From Amycolatopsis sp. A133 (GTDB lineage Bacteria > Actinomycetota > Actinomycetes > Mycobacteriales > Pseudonocardiaceae), in NCBI RefSeq assembly GCF_031082405.1, contig NZ_JAVHJU010000057.1, positions 62,001 to 126,000 on the forward strand: a DNA stretch of 64,000 nt, read 5' to 3'. Below, piece by piece: positions 26,446 through 34,905 of the stretch. The notes beneath the pieces are model-generated. The model was not told the DNA's origin. It was given only the letters and a program-made list of their open reading frames with translations, and searched no databases. The translations under genes were made by a program, and so were the position numbers. The stretch's first letter is position 1, and each line of letters starts with the position of its first letter.

Positions 26446-26575
26446 GGTTCACCTCCTGGTGCTCTTTCCCACCGTAGCCGTCTCGCCCCCCTTCGGGTAA
26501 TCGCTGTGGCGGTCGCTCCCTCCGTCAGCCCGAGGTGACTGCCGCTTCGCCGGAGCCGTCACCGGATCGGTGATG

Positions 26576-27658
26576 TCAATCGTCTTCGCCCGGGAACAGG
26601 GCGGCGTGGTTGTCGACGAGGGTGGCGGCGATGTCGGCCAGTTTGACGTTGAGGTCCTGCGAGGTGCGGCGCAGCAGGTCGAACGCCGCATCGGCGTCGA
26701 TGCCCTGGCGGGCCATCAGGATGCCCTTGGCTTGCCCGATCACGTCGCGGGAAGCGATGGCACGCCGGAGGTGGGCGCGTTCGAGTTCGGCGATCTCGCC
26801 GGTGCGGAGGTGCTGAAGGGCCAGTGAGGCGTGGGTGGCGAGCAGCAGGGCTCGATGGCGGTCCGTCTCGGTGATGCCGTGGCGGTGGGCGTAGATGTTG
26901 AGGGCGCCGCTGAGCCCGGCCCGCCGGGCGGGCAGCAGCGCGGTGGACAGAACGGCGCCCAGACCGTGGGCGGTGGCGACGGCGGCGAACTGCGGCCACG
27001 CCGAGGCCCGGGCGAGGTCCTGGTCGAGGGCGTAGGCGGGGCCGTCGGGATCCGCGGCGTCGAGGCAGGGGCCGGAGCCGGTGCGGTACTGGACGTCGTC
27101 GAGGTCGGCGGCGATGTCCGGGACTTCGATCGGGGTGAAGAAGCGCCCGCCGGGATCCCGCAGGGTGATGCTGACCAGCCGGGCGTGCGGCACGGCGACC
27201 GTGGTCGCGGCGACCACCTGCCGCAGGACCTGGCTGACGGTGGTGGCGTCCAGCAGGACCCGGGTGAGCGCGGACAGTTGTTCGCCGAGGCGGCGTTCGG
27301 TCGTTCGGTCCGGCGCGAGGGCTTCGTCCAGGCTGGCGTGCAAGGGAAGAGCGCCGGCGGGCAGCCCGGTGCGCAGGATCCGGGCATTGAGGGTGCCCGG
27401 GGTGAGCAAGGCCGCCGAGCGGACGCCATCCTGCGCACGCCGCACCGCGAACTCGGCGAGCACCCGGACACCGGCGGCCGAGAGCACGGTGAGGTCGCGC
27501 AGGTCGAGCACCACGAGGCGCAGTGGCGGCAGGGTGACCGTCGCGTCGAGCAGCTTGGCCAGCGTCGCCTGTGCCGTTTCCGCCACGAGTGTCCCGCTGA
27601 TCCGCAAGACGAGTGCCTGCTTGGCGTCGACCGGAACGACTTCGGCTCCCGCGCTCAC
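26576..27658 (-). CDS. STAS-GAF-ANTAR regulator
   Basis: 360 residues from GTG 27658. This start is preferred because GGGAGGTG lies five bases before it; ATG 27673 is in frame, but the predicted transcript would begin only about eight bases upstream. Residues about 15-110 form a STAS domain (VVLDLRDLTVLSAAGV has the target serine). About 125-280 is a GAF sensor and about 290-345 the RNA-binding ANTAR domain (RDVIGQAKGILMARQGI). ANTAR proteins act by antitermination at paired hairpins in mRNA leaders. A SigB-like promoter lies at 27688-27711. Confidence 0.87.
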   Translation of the reverse strand: MSAGAEVVPVDAKQALVLRISGTLVAETAQATLAKLLDATVTLPPLRLVVLDLRDLTVLSAAGVRVLAEFAVRRAQDGVRSAALLTPGTLNARILRTGLPAGALPLHASLDEALAPDRTTERRLGEQLSALTRVLLDATTVSQVLRQVVAATTVAVPHARLVSITLRDPGGRFFTPIEVPDIAADLDDVQYRTGSGPCLDAADPDGPAYALDQDLARASAWPQFAAVATAHGLGAVLSTALLPARRAGLSGALNIYAHRHGITETDRHRALLLATHASLALQHLRTGEIAELERAHLRRAIASRDVIGQAKGILMARQGIDADAAFDLLRRTSQDLNVKLADIAATLVDNHAALFPGEDD

Positions 27659-27687
27659 GTCCCACCTCCCCATCGGTTCGCAATGGA

Positions 27688-27711
27688 TTACCCGGTCGGC
27701 GCCGTCGTAAC
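27688..27711 (-). promoter_or_regulatory. SigB-like promoter of the STAS-GAF-ANTAR gene
   Basis: On the minus strand GTTA (27711-27708), a 14-base spacer and GGGTAA (27693-27688). The predicted transcription start is near 27681, just ahead of the coding region. Spacing is identical to the promoters at 18924 and 34065. Confidence 0.55.
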
Positions 27712-27748
27712 CCGCCTAGATCGCGGTGAGCAGGAACCGGCCGGCCCG

Positions 27749-27835
27749 CTACAGCAGCAAGCCGGCCAGAAAACCCAGCAGCAGGCAGAAGGCGCACAAC
27801 TTGGCGGTCGAAATCGGTGTGAGGAGGAGTTTCAT
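27749..27835 (-). CDS. 28-residue hydrophobic peptide
   Basis: The frame starts at ATG 27835 (KLLLTPISTAKLCAFC, then a LLLGFLAGLLL helix) and ends at TAG. It would be a single-span membrane peptide with two cysteines. GGAAG lies directly before the ATG, a weak ribosome-binding site. It is in the leader between two regulatory genes, upstream of the SigB-like promoter of the ANTAR gene. Peptides this short are hard to prove; conservation in relatives would decide. Confidence 0.4.
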   Translation of the reverse strand: MKLLLTPISTAKLCAFCLLLGFLAGLLL

Positions 27836-28001
27836 CTTCCGTTCTTCCGTTCGCTCGGTGGGTGGAGCACTCGCCAGCGTGGACGACGTCCGGCCGGGCC
27901 GGCACACGTCTCGAAGAACCGAACGATCCACGGCGCCGGGATAACCTGGTAGACGCCTGCGCCGGCCCGGAGGACGCGGGCTCACGCGGCGGGGAGGCGA
28001 A

Positions 28002-31000
28002 ATGGCGGATCCAGACGATCGCGTCCGGCGCCGGTTGCGCACCTTGCAGCGCGTGGTCGGTGCTCCGAGCGATGCCGTCCTGGCGCGGCGCAGCGGGCTG
28101 TCGGCGGCCACCTTTTCCGAGGTGATGTCGGGGAAACGGAGCCCACGCGAGGAGTTCGTCGGCAAGGTGGTCGCCGGCTGTGTCGTGTCGGCCCGCGCCA
28201 ACGGGCAAGCCCCGATGGACGTGCAGCGGGTGCTGCACGCGTTGCGGCTGCCGGGGCACACCGCGTCCGACAGCGGGCTCCTGGAGCGGGACGACGAACT
28301 GGACCGCTGCTCGGCGGTGCTGGAAGCGGTGCGCGACCGGGTCGGCGCGACGGTGGTGATCGAGGGGCCGGCGGGGATCGGCAAGTCGCAGCTGCTGGCG
28401 CAGGTGTGCACGGAAGCGGCGGTGCGGGGCGTCGTGCCGCTGGCCGTGCGGGGCAACCAGCGGGACCAGACGATGGCGTTCGGCGCGGCCCGCACGTTGC
28501 TGGCCCGCTGGGTCGCCGGCCACGGCGAGCGGGACCGGCGAGCGCTGTTCGCCGGTGCGGCGGATTTCGCGCGCCTTCCCCTCGGGGTTCCCCGGGCCCG
28601 CCAACGCGGCCCGGAATCGATGATCGGGCTGACAGAGGCGTTGTACTGGCTGGTCGTGAACGCGACGTCCCTGCTCCGGGTCGGCAGCGGAGCAGACGGA
28701 CTGCTGCTCGCCGTCGACGACGCGCACTGGCTCGACGAAGAGTCGTTGCGGTGGCTGGAATTCCTCGCCGACCGGCTCGCCGGGCTGCCCGTCGTGGTGC
28801 TGCTGGCGCACCGGCCGCACGAGCGGCCCACGCTCACGCGCATCACGCTGCGGGCGGCGGAAGTGGTGCGGCCGCGCCCCCTCGGGCCGGCGGCCGTGCG
28901 GACGATGGTGCACCGCGGCCCGCCGGCCCACCGGACGCCGGGCGGCGAACCCGACGACCGGTTCTGCGCCGCGTTGCTCGACCGCAGCGGGGGCAACCCG
29001 TTCTACCTGCACTGGATGCTCGACATGGCCCGGGAACGCGGCCTGAAGCCCACCGCCGCCGACGCGGAGCTGGTCGGCACGCTCACTCCGCGGCACGTCG
29101 TGCAGTACCTGTCCGAGCGGCTCGCCGGTCTCGGTCCGGCCGCCCGGAGCCTGGCCCAGGCCGGCGCGGTCCTGGGCCCGGGCCACCCGCTCGGGGACAC
29201 CGCGCTGCTCGCCGGGCTGGCCACGGCCGAGTCGAAGCGCGAGTACGACCGGCTGTGCGAGGCGGCGATCCTCGCCCCCGGATCGACGGTGGACTTCCGC
29301 CACCCGATCATCCACAGCGCCGTCTACGACGACATCGACCCGTCGCTCCGCAGCGACCTCCACCTGGCCGCCGCGCGGCTGCTGCACGACCGGCACGCCG
29401 CGCCCGACGCCGTCGCCGCCCACCTGCTCGACGTCCACGCCGCCGGTGACCCCTGGGTCGCCGGCCGGATGACCGCCGCCGCCGAGGACGCGCTCGGGTC
29501 GGGGCTCGCCGCCACCGCCGCCCGGTACCTGAAGCGGGCGATCGACGAACCACCGCCGATGGCCCGGCAGGGGCGGGTGCGGCTGCGGTACGGCCAGGCC
29601 CTCGCCCTGGAGGAAGTGGCGGCGGCGCTCCCCGCACTGCGCGCGGCCTACCGGCAAGCCACCGACGACGTCCTGCGCACCGACGCGGCCGTGGCGCTCG
29701 CGAAGGCCCACAGCTACGCCGACCGGCTCGGCGACGGCGTGCGCCTGCTCGACGCCGCGCTCGACCACTGCGCCGACGAACGGCAGCGGCAGCGGTTGCT
29801 CGCCGAACAGCTGCTGTGGGCCACCTGGTGGGACGACGACCCGCTGCGCGCCGACCGCATGGCCCTGCTCGACCGGATCGCGCCGCCGCTGACCGGCGGC
29901 ACCGACGTCGAACGGCTGCTGATCGTGCTGCACGCGTGGAGCCTCGTCCTGCGCGGCCGGCCGCGCGCCGAAGGGTTCGCGGCGGTCGAGCGCGTCATCC
30001 GGCGCGGGGTGGTGTTCGCCGACGTGGACCAAGGGATGGAAATCGCGACCATGACCGGGTTCGTGCACCTCTACGCCGGTGCCGCGGACGTCGCCCACGG
30101 TCTGTTCGACCAAGCGGTCGACGAGTTCGAACGGCACGGCTGGCGCGGCACGCACCTCGCCTTCGCCCACGCGAACCGCGGGCACTCGGCGCTGCGGCTC
30201 GGCCGGCTGGACGACGCCGTCGCCGACACCGGCATCGCCCTCCGCCTGGCCCTCCGCAGCGGCAGCGGCACCCCCGCCGAGTGGTTCGCCACCGGCACCC
30301 TCGTCGAGACGCTGCTGGCCCGCGGGGAGGTCGACGCGGCGGTCGCGGTCTGCGCGGACCGCGGGTACCGGGAGCGCCGCCCGGACGCGGTCGTCCTGCC
30401 GGTGCCCGAGGCGGTGGCGGGCGCGCTGTCTCTCGCGCAGGGCCGTCCCGGCCGGGCCGCGGCCATTCTGCGCACGGTGGGAAACCGGCTCGATGCCGCG
30501 TCCATGACCAACCCGGCGGTGTGTGGCTGGCGCTTCGGCCTGGCCGCGGCGCTGCGCCACTCGGCACCGGAGGAGGCCCGGCAGGTCGCGTCCGAGGCGG
30601 CGCAGCTGGCCGACCGGTTCGGCGACCCGGTCACCCGCGGTCGCGCGCTCCGGACACTCGCGGCCGTCGACGCGGATCGCGCGGCGCTGCTGGAGGAGTC
30701 CGCGCGCCTGCTGCGGAGCGTGCCGGACCGGTGGCAGTACCTGCAGACCCTCGCGCAGCTCGGTGCGGAATTCGCCCGATCCGGGCACACCGAGGACGCT
30801 CGCAGAACGTTCACCGAGGCTCTCGCGCTGGCCGACGAGGGTGGCGCCCTGGCGCTTCGGAAGGACCTGGCCCGGCACCTCGGCACCATCGGCGTGACCG
30901 CCGAACCGCCGCCACGCGTCAACGCGCTGTCACCGCGGGCGCGGCGAGTCGCGCAGCTCGCCGCGGAGGGGCGTTCGGAAGCCGAGATCGCGCACAAGCT

Positions 31001-31100
31001 GGTGCTGGACCTCGACACCGTGCGGAAGCTCGAGCTCAGCGCCGCCGACCGGCTCGGCACCGACTCGCGCGCCGGGCTCCGCCGCGCCCTGGAACACTGA
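28002..31100 (+). CDS. Large AAA-type regulator with N-terminal XRE and C-terminal LuxR-like domains
   Basis: 1032 residues. The first ~70 form an XRE-like helix-turn-helix (AVLARRSGLSAATFSEVMSGK). Next is an AAA/NB-type ATPase with Walker A GPAGIGKSQLL near 125 and Walker B GLLLAVDDAHWLDEE near 240. About 600 residues of TPR-like helices follow. The last ~60 residues align with the LuxR helix-turn-helix (LSPRARRVAQLAAEGRSEAE) but are degenerate: the usual T-V-x-x-H-L becomes TVRKLELS. LAL-type regulators normally carry only the C-terminal domain, so DNA binding may have moved to the N-terminus. GGGGAGGCG lies before the ATG. Confidence 0.85.
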   Translation: MADPDDRVRRRLRTLQRVVGAPSDAVLARRSGLSAATFSEVMSGKRSPREEFVGKVVAGCVVSARANGQAPMDVQRVLHALRLPGHTASDSGLLERDDELDRCSAVLEAVRDRVGATVVIEGPAGIGKSQLLAQVCTEAAVRGVVPLAVRGNQRDQTMAFGAARTLLARWVAGHGERDRRALFAGAADFARLPLGVPRARQRGPESMIGLTEALYWLVVNATSLLRVGSGADGLLLAVDDAHWLDEESLRWLEFLADRLAGLPVVVLLAHRPHERPTLTRITLRAAEVVRPRPLGPAAVRTMVHRGPPAHRTPGGEPDDRFCAALLDRSGGNPFYLHWMLDMARERGLKPTAADAELVGTLTPRHVVQYLSERLAGLGPAARSLAQAGAVLGPGHPLGDTALLAGLATAESKREYDRLCEAAILAPGSTVDFRHPIIHSAVYDDIDPSLRSDLHLAAARLLHDRHAAPDAVAAHLLDVHAAGDPWVAGRMTAAAEDALGSGLAATAARYLKRAIDEPPPMARQGRVRLRYGQALALEEVAAALPALRAAYRQATDDVLRTDAAVALAKAHSYADRLGDGVRLLDAALDHCADERQRQRLLAEQLLWATWWDDDPLRADRMALLDRIAPPLTGGTDVERLLIVLHAWSLVLRGRPRAEGFAAVERVIRRGVVFADVDQGMEIATMTGFVHLYAGAADVAHGLFDQAVDEFERHGWRGTHLAFAHANRGHSALRLGRLDDAVADTGIALRLALRSGSGTPAEWFATGTLVETLLARGEVDAAVAVCADRGYRERRPDAVVLPVPEAVAGALSLAQGRPGRAAAILRTVGNRLDAASMTNPAVCGWRFGLAAALRHSAPEEARQVASEAAQLADRFGDPVTRGRALRTLAAVDADRAALLEESARLLRSVPDRWQYLQTLAQLGAEFARSGHTEDARRTFTEALALADEGGALALRKDLARHLGTIGVTAEPPPRVNALSPRARRVAQLAAEGRSEAEIAHKLVLDLDTVRKLELSAADRLGTDSRAGLRRALEH

Positions 31101-31116
31101 CCTGGAACACTGACCT
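31091..31116. repeat. 13-bp tandem duplication at a stop codon
   Basis: GGAACACTGACCT occurs twice end to end (31091-31103 and 31104-31116). The first copy contains the last codons and TGA stop of the regulator gene. It looks like a replication-slippage duplication, which left a second in-register copy of the stop downstream. Confidence 0.7.
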
Positions 31117-31303
31117 GCGCCGCGGCCGGGTACGGCCTGGAGAAACACCCGGCGGCCGTCTCCGGGTCGATGAAGTGCCCGGCCCCCGCGCGCTGACGGC
31201 GGCCGCGTGAACGGCGCTCGAGAGTGATCCACGGCTCACTGCGCACGGGTGCCACCGGCGCGAGGCGGACTCTGCTCTAACGTGGGGTCGGATCGCCGAC
31301 GAC

Positions 31304-32854
31304 GTGGTTGTCTTCGCGCCCGCGCGGCGCCCGAGCAAGTCAGGTCTTCCCCCTTTGTCTCCAGTTGCTCCTTCCCGGCCCGCGCGGCTGCGCCGGCGAC
31401 CGGCGTGGCTCTCGCCGAAGGTGGCCCGCACCGAGGTCCTCGGTGGGCTGGTCGTCGCGCTGGCGTTGATCCCCGAGGCGATCTCGTTCTCGATCATCGC
31501 CGGGGTCGACCCGCGCATCGGCCTGGGCGCCTCGTTCACGATGGCCGTGGTGATCTCGATCGTCGGCGGCCGCGCCGCGATGATCTCCGCCGCCACCGGG
31601 GCCATCGCCTTGGTCGTCGCCCCGCTGGCCCGCGAACACGGCCTCGGTTACCTCATCGCCACCGTCATCCTCGGCGGGCTCTTCCAGATCGTGCTCGGTT
31701 CCCTCGGCGTCGCGAAGCTGATGCGGTTCGTGCCCCGCAGCGTGATGGTGGGGTTCGTCAACGCACTGGCGATCCTGATCTTCCTGGCCCAGGTGCCGGA
31801 ACTGATCGACGTGCCGTGGCCGGTCTACCCGCTCTTCGCCGCCGGCCTCGTCGTCATGGTGCTGTTCCCGAAGCTGACGCGGGTGATCCCGGCGCCGCTG
31901 GTGGCGATCGTGGCGCTCACGGCGTTGACGATCGCCGCCGGGATCTCGGTGCCCACCGTGGGGGACAAGGGTGCGCTCCCGTCGTCGCTGCCGGTGCCGG
32001 GAGTGCCGGACGTGCCCTTCACGTTCGACACGCTGAAGCTGATCGCCCCCTTCGCGCTCGCCTTCGCCCTCGTCGGGCTGATGGAGTCGCTGATGACCGC
32101 GAAGCTGGTCGACGACATCACCGACACGCGATCGAACAAGACCCGCGAAGCGATCGGGCAGGGCGTCGCCAACGTCGTCACCGGCATCTTCGGCGGCATG
32201 GGCGGCTGCGCGATGATCGGCCAGACGATGATCAACGTCCGGACCGCGGGCGCCCGCACCCGCCTCTCGACGTTCCTGGCCGGGACCTTCCTGATGGTCC
32301 TGTGCATCGCGTTCGGCCCGCTCGTCTCCGACATCCCGATGGCCGCGCTGATCGCGGTGATGGTCCTGGTCGCGTTCGGGACCTTCGACTGGCACAGCGT
32401 CGCCCCGGCCACGCTCAAGCGGATGCCCGCCGGGGAGACCGCCGTCATGGTCGTCACCGTCGCCGTCGTCGTGGCCACCGGCAACCTCGCGATCGGCGTG
32501 GTGCTCGGCTCGATCACCGCGATGGTCATCTTCGCCCGCCGGGTCGCCCGGCTGGTCGAGGTGACCGCGGCCACCGACCCGGACGGCACCCGCGTGGTCT
32601 ACGCGGTGACCGGTGAGCTGTTCTTCGCCTCCAGCAACGAACTCGCCTCCCGGTTCGACTACGCGAACGACCCGGACTCCGTCGTCGTCGACCTCACCGG
32701 CGCCCACATCTGGGACGCTTCGACCGTCGCCGCTCTCGACGCGGTCACCACCAAGTACGCCGGCCGCGGCAAGACCGTGGAGATCGTCGGGCTCAACCCC
32801 GACAGCGCCCGCCGGCACGGCAAGCTTTCCGGAGAACTCGCCGGCAGCCACTGA
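31304..32854 (+). CDS. SulP-family anion transporter with STAS domain
   Basis: 516 residues. About ten to twelve membrane helices follow a short basic N-terminus, beginning near ARTEVLGGLVVALALIPEAISFS, the SulP signature region. GGMGGCAMIGQTMINV in mid-protein is also typical. The last ~90 residues form a STAS domain (VVDLTGAHIWDASTVAALD). Relatives carry sulfate, bicarbonate or dicarboxylates; the C-terminal STAS may link it to the local partner-switch proteins, which is inference. The GTG at 31304 has no clear ribosome-binding site, and the first ~35 residues are of low complexity, so the start is uncertain. Confidence 0.87.
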   Translation: MVVFAPARRPSKSGLPPLSPVAPSRPARLRRRPAWLSPKVARTEVLGGLVVALALIPEAISFSIIAGVDPRIGLGASFTMAVVISIVGGRAAMISAATGAIALVVAPLAREHGLGYLIATVILGGLFQIVLGSLGVAKLMRFVPRSVMVGFVNALAILIFLAQVPELIDVPWPVYPLFAAGLVVMVLFPKLTRVIPAPLVAIVALTALTIAAGISVPTVGDKGALPSSLPVPGVPDVPFTFDTLKLIAPFALAFALVGLMESLMTAKLVDDITDTRSNKTREAIGQGVANVVTGIFGGMGGCAMIGQTMINVRTAGARTRLSTFLAGTFLMVLCIAFGPLVSDIPMAALIAVMVLVAFGTFDWHSVAPATLKRMPAGETAVMVVTVAVVVATGNLAIGVVLGSITAMVIFARRVARLVEVTAATDPDGTRVVYAVTGELFFASSNELASRFDYANDPDSVVVDLTGAHIWDASTVAALDAVTTKYAGRGKTVEIVGLNPDSARRHGKLSGELAGSH

Positions 32855-32873
32855 CCGGCGAAGGAGGCCGCAG

Positions 32874-33935
32874 CTACCGGCTGATCGCCTCCGCCGGGAC
32901 ATCCTCGGCGCGCAACCAGCGCAGGAGCGTCTCGTAGACGACGTCGTCGCGGAGCAGAGCGAAGTGGTTCAGCCCGCCGAGCCAGGCGACGTCGGCGTCC
33001 TCGGTCAGGTCGCCGGCCCGGACCGGTGGCACGAGGAGGTCACCCATCAGCCGACCCCAGGTGCTTCCCTCCGTGCGGGACAGCGTCGCGGACACGAACA
33101 GGCGGCGGATCCCCGCGGGCGCCGCCGGTTCGAGGGGCCGGCCGGCGCCGGGTTCACCGGCCCATTGCCGCTGGTGCACGTAGCCGTGGGCGAGGTCTTG
33201 GATGCCGTCGCTGCGCAACGCGAGCAACCGGGCCAGCGGAGCCAGCGGCGATTTGCGGAGCAGACCCGCGAGCTGGGCGACGCGCCGTTCCAGCGGCGCA
33301 CCGTTGTGCGGGGTGCCCAGGCACACGAGCCGCGTCACGCGGGGGAGCCACGCCACGCTTCGTTCTTGAGCGCGGTAGAGCGCGCTCCTCGCCACGAGGC
33401 CGCCCATGGAGTGTCCGACGAGGACGATGTCGGTGACGGGGACCGGCCAAGCGGCCACCAGCCGGGACAGCAGCCCGACGAGGTCGTCGCCGTTCTGGGA
33501 CACGTGACGGCCCGAGTTGTACCGCACGTACACGGCGCTGGTCCCCAGGTCGGCGGCCAGGCGCGTGCCGAAGTCGCCCGCCGGTGCGGCCCCGCGGAAC
33601 CAGCTGCGTTCGGTCTCCACGAGCCCGTGCAGGAAAACGACCACGCGGCCCGTCGCGGCCGGGAAGGCCGCGGCGAGTGATCGGTGGTCGAGCCCGATCG
33701 GCCGCCGCTCGGCCCGGACGGTCATCTCGTCACCGCTTCGCCGCCCGGCCGCGGGCAGCCGGGCGCCGAACATCCCGGCGGAGACGCCGGCGAGGTGGTG
33801 CCCGGCGGCCGACTCGAGGACCGAACCGGTCCAATAATCCCGAGCCGGCCGAGCCGGCACTCGAATGGCCGCGACCGCCGTGGCAGCCAAGCCGCTCGCC
33901 ACTTCGCTCAGCCTGGGCACAGCTGTTTCCGTCAT
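32874..33935 (-). CDS. Alpha/beta-hydrolase (lipase/esterase-like)
   Basis: 353 residues. The oxyanion-hole stretch VVVFLHGLVETERSW near 95, the nucleophile elbow GHSMGGLVARS near 165 and the late GLNHFALL histidine complete an alpha/beta-hydrolase triad. The pattern is that of PGAP1-like or triacylglycerol-lipase-like proteins. The first ~90 residues are not part of the fold. They lack a signal peptide, although a short hydrophobic Ala-rich stretch (VASGLAATAVAAIRV) could bind a membrane. GGAAGAAG lies before the ATG. Convergent with the SulP gene. Confidence 0.85.
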   Translation of the reverse strand: MTETAVPRLSEVASGLAATAVAAIRVPARPARDYWTGSVLESAAGHHLAGVSAGMFGARLPAAGRRSGDEMTVRAERRPIGLDHRSLAAAFPAATGRVVVFLHGLVETERSWFRGAAPAGDFGTRLAADLGTSAVYVRYNSGRHVSQNGDDLVGLLSRLVAAWPVPVTDIVLVGHSMGGLVARSALYRAQERSVAWLPRVTRLVCLGTPHNGAPLERRVAQLAGLLRKSPLAPLARLLALRSDGIQDLAHGYVHQRQWAGEPGAGRPLEPAAPAGIRRLFVSATLSRTEGSTWGRLMGDLLVPPVRAGDLTEDADVAWLGGLNHFALLRDDVVYETLLRWLRAEDVPAEAISR

Positions 33936-34064
33936 TCTGCTTCTTCCGTGGTCCTTCACCGCGGGAGCGGCTGGACGTCGGTTACCCGCCGGGGGTGTCC
34001 TTACGCGAGTCACCGGCGTGACCTCCGGCGCACGGCGACGCCGGAACGCGAGGCGCGAGCTGCG

Positions 34065-34088
34065 GTTAACGACAGCACGGTGGGGTAT
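34065..34088 (+). promoter_or_regulatory. SigB-like promoter of the ANTAR / SpoIIE-phosphatase operon
   Basis: GTTA at 34065-34068, 14 bases, then GGGTAT at 34083-34088. The expected transcription start is near 34095. An in-frame ATG at 34087 falls inside the -10 element, which supports the downstream start at 34138 for the gene. Confidence 0.6.
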
Positions 34089-34137
34089 GCCGCGCTTGAT
34101 CCAGTCAGCGGACCGAGCGAGGGAGGTGCGCCGAAAC

Positions 34138-34905
34138 ATGACCTCCGATCTGCCCCACGTGGATGCGTCGCCGGGTGGCGCGCGGGTGGTCGAGGAGCTG
34201 ACCGCGCAGCAGCTGGCGGCGGTCTTCGCGCGAATGTCCGGCCTGCTGCTGTCGTCCGAGAAGGTGGACACGGCCCTGAAGCTGAGCACGGCGTTGGCGG
34301 TCGAGATGGTGCCGGGCACGACCGGCGCGGGCATCAGCCTGCTGGATCGCCACGGTGACCGGATGACTGCGGCCGCCACGGACGAGGTGGTCGAGCGGGC
34401 CGACGCCCTGCAGTACGAGCTCGGCCACGGCCCGTGCCTGACCGCGTGGGCGGACCGGGTGATCGTGCGGGTCGACGATCTCGCCCAGGACGAGCGGTGG
34501 CCGTCCTGGTCACGGCCGGCCGCCGAGCTGGGGCTGCGGTCGGCGTTGAGCGCGCCGATGGTGGCCGGTCCCGAGCCGCTGGGCGCGCTGAAGGTCTACG
34601 CCGTTCTGCCGCACGCCTATGGAGAGCGGGAGGAACACCTGCTGACGATGTTCGCGTCCCAGGCGGCGATGCTCGTCGCCAACATGCGCACCGCGCACGA
34701 CGCGGAGCGCGTCAGCGCCCAGGTCGCGGAGGCCCTGCGTGGCCGCGAGGTCGTCAAACTGGCCAAGGGCATCATCATGGCCCGTGACCACGTGGACGAA
34801 CGCGCAGCGCTCCTCACGCTGGCTCAGCTGGCCGAACGCGAGCGCACCACCCTCCGCCACGTCGCCGAGCGGCTGACCCAGTCCACGGTGCGGCGGCTGC
34901 GATGA
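34138..34905 (+). CDS. GAF-ANTAR regulator
   Basis: 255 residues. A GAF sensor domain spans about 25-180 and an ANTAR RNA-binding domain about 190-245 (REVVKLAKGIIMARDHVDERAA). GGGAGG lies 11 bases before the chosen ATG. The stop overlaps the next start as ATGA, so the phosphatase is translationally coupled. ANTAR proteins typically prevent early termination in target leaders on sensing a ligand or phosphorylation. With the SigB-like promoter, this places the pair in a stress response. Confidence 0.88.
   Translation: MTSDLPHVDASPGGARVVEELTAQQLAAVFARMSGLLLSSEKVDTALKLSTALAVEMVPGTTGAGISLLDRHGDRMTAAATDEVVERADALQYELGHGPCLTAWADRVIVRVDDLAQDERWPSWSRPAAELGLRSALSAPMVAGPEPLGALKVYAVLPHAYGEREEHLLTMFASQAAMLVANMRTAHDAERVSAQVAEALRGREVVKLAKGIIMARDHVDERAALLTLAQLAERERTTLRHVAERLTQSTVRRLR

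Noticed and set aside
26559..30878. Very long minus-strand frame across two regulatory genes
   Set aside because: Covers both the ANTAR and the AAA-LuxR genes in antisense with no recognisable domain.
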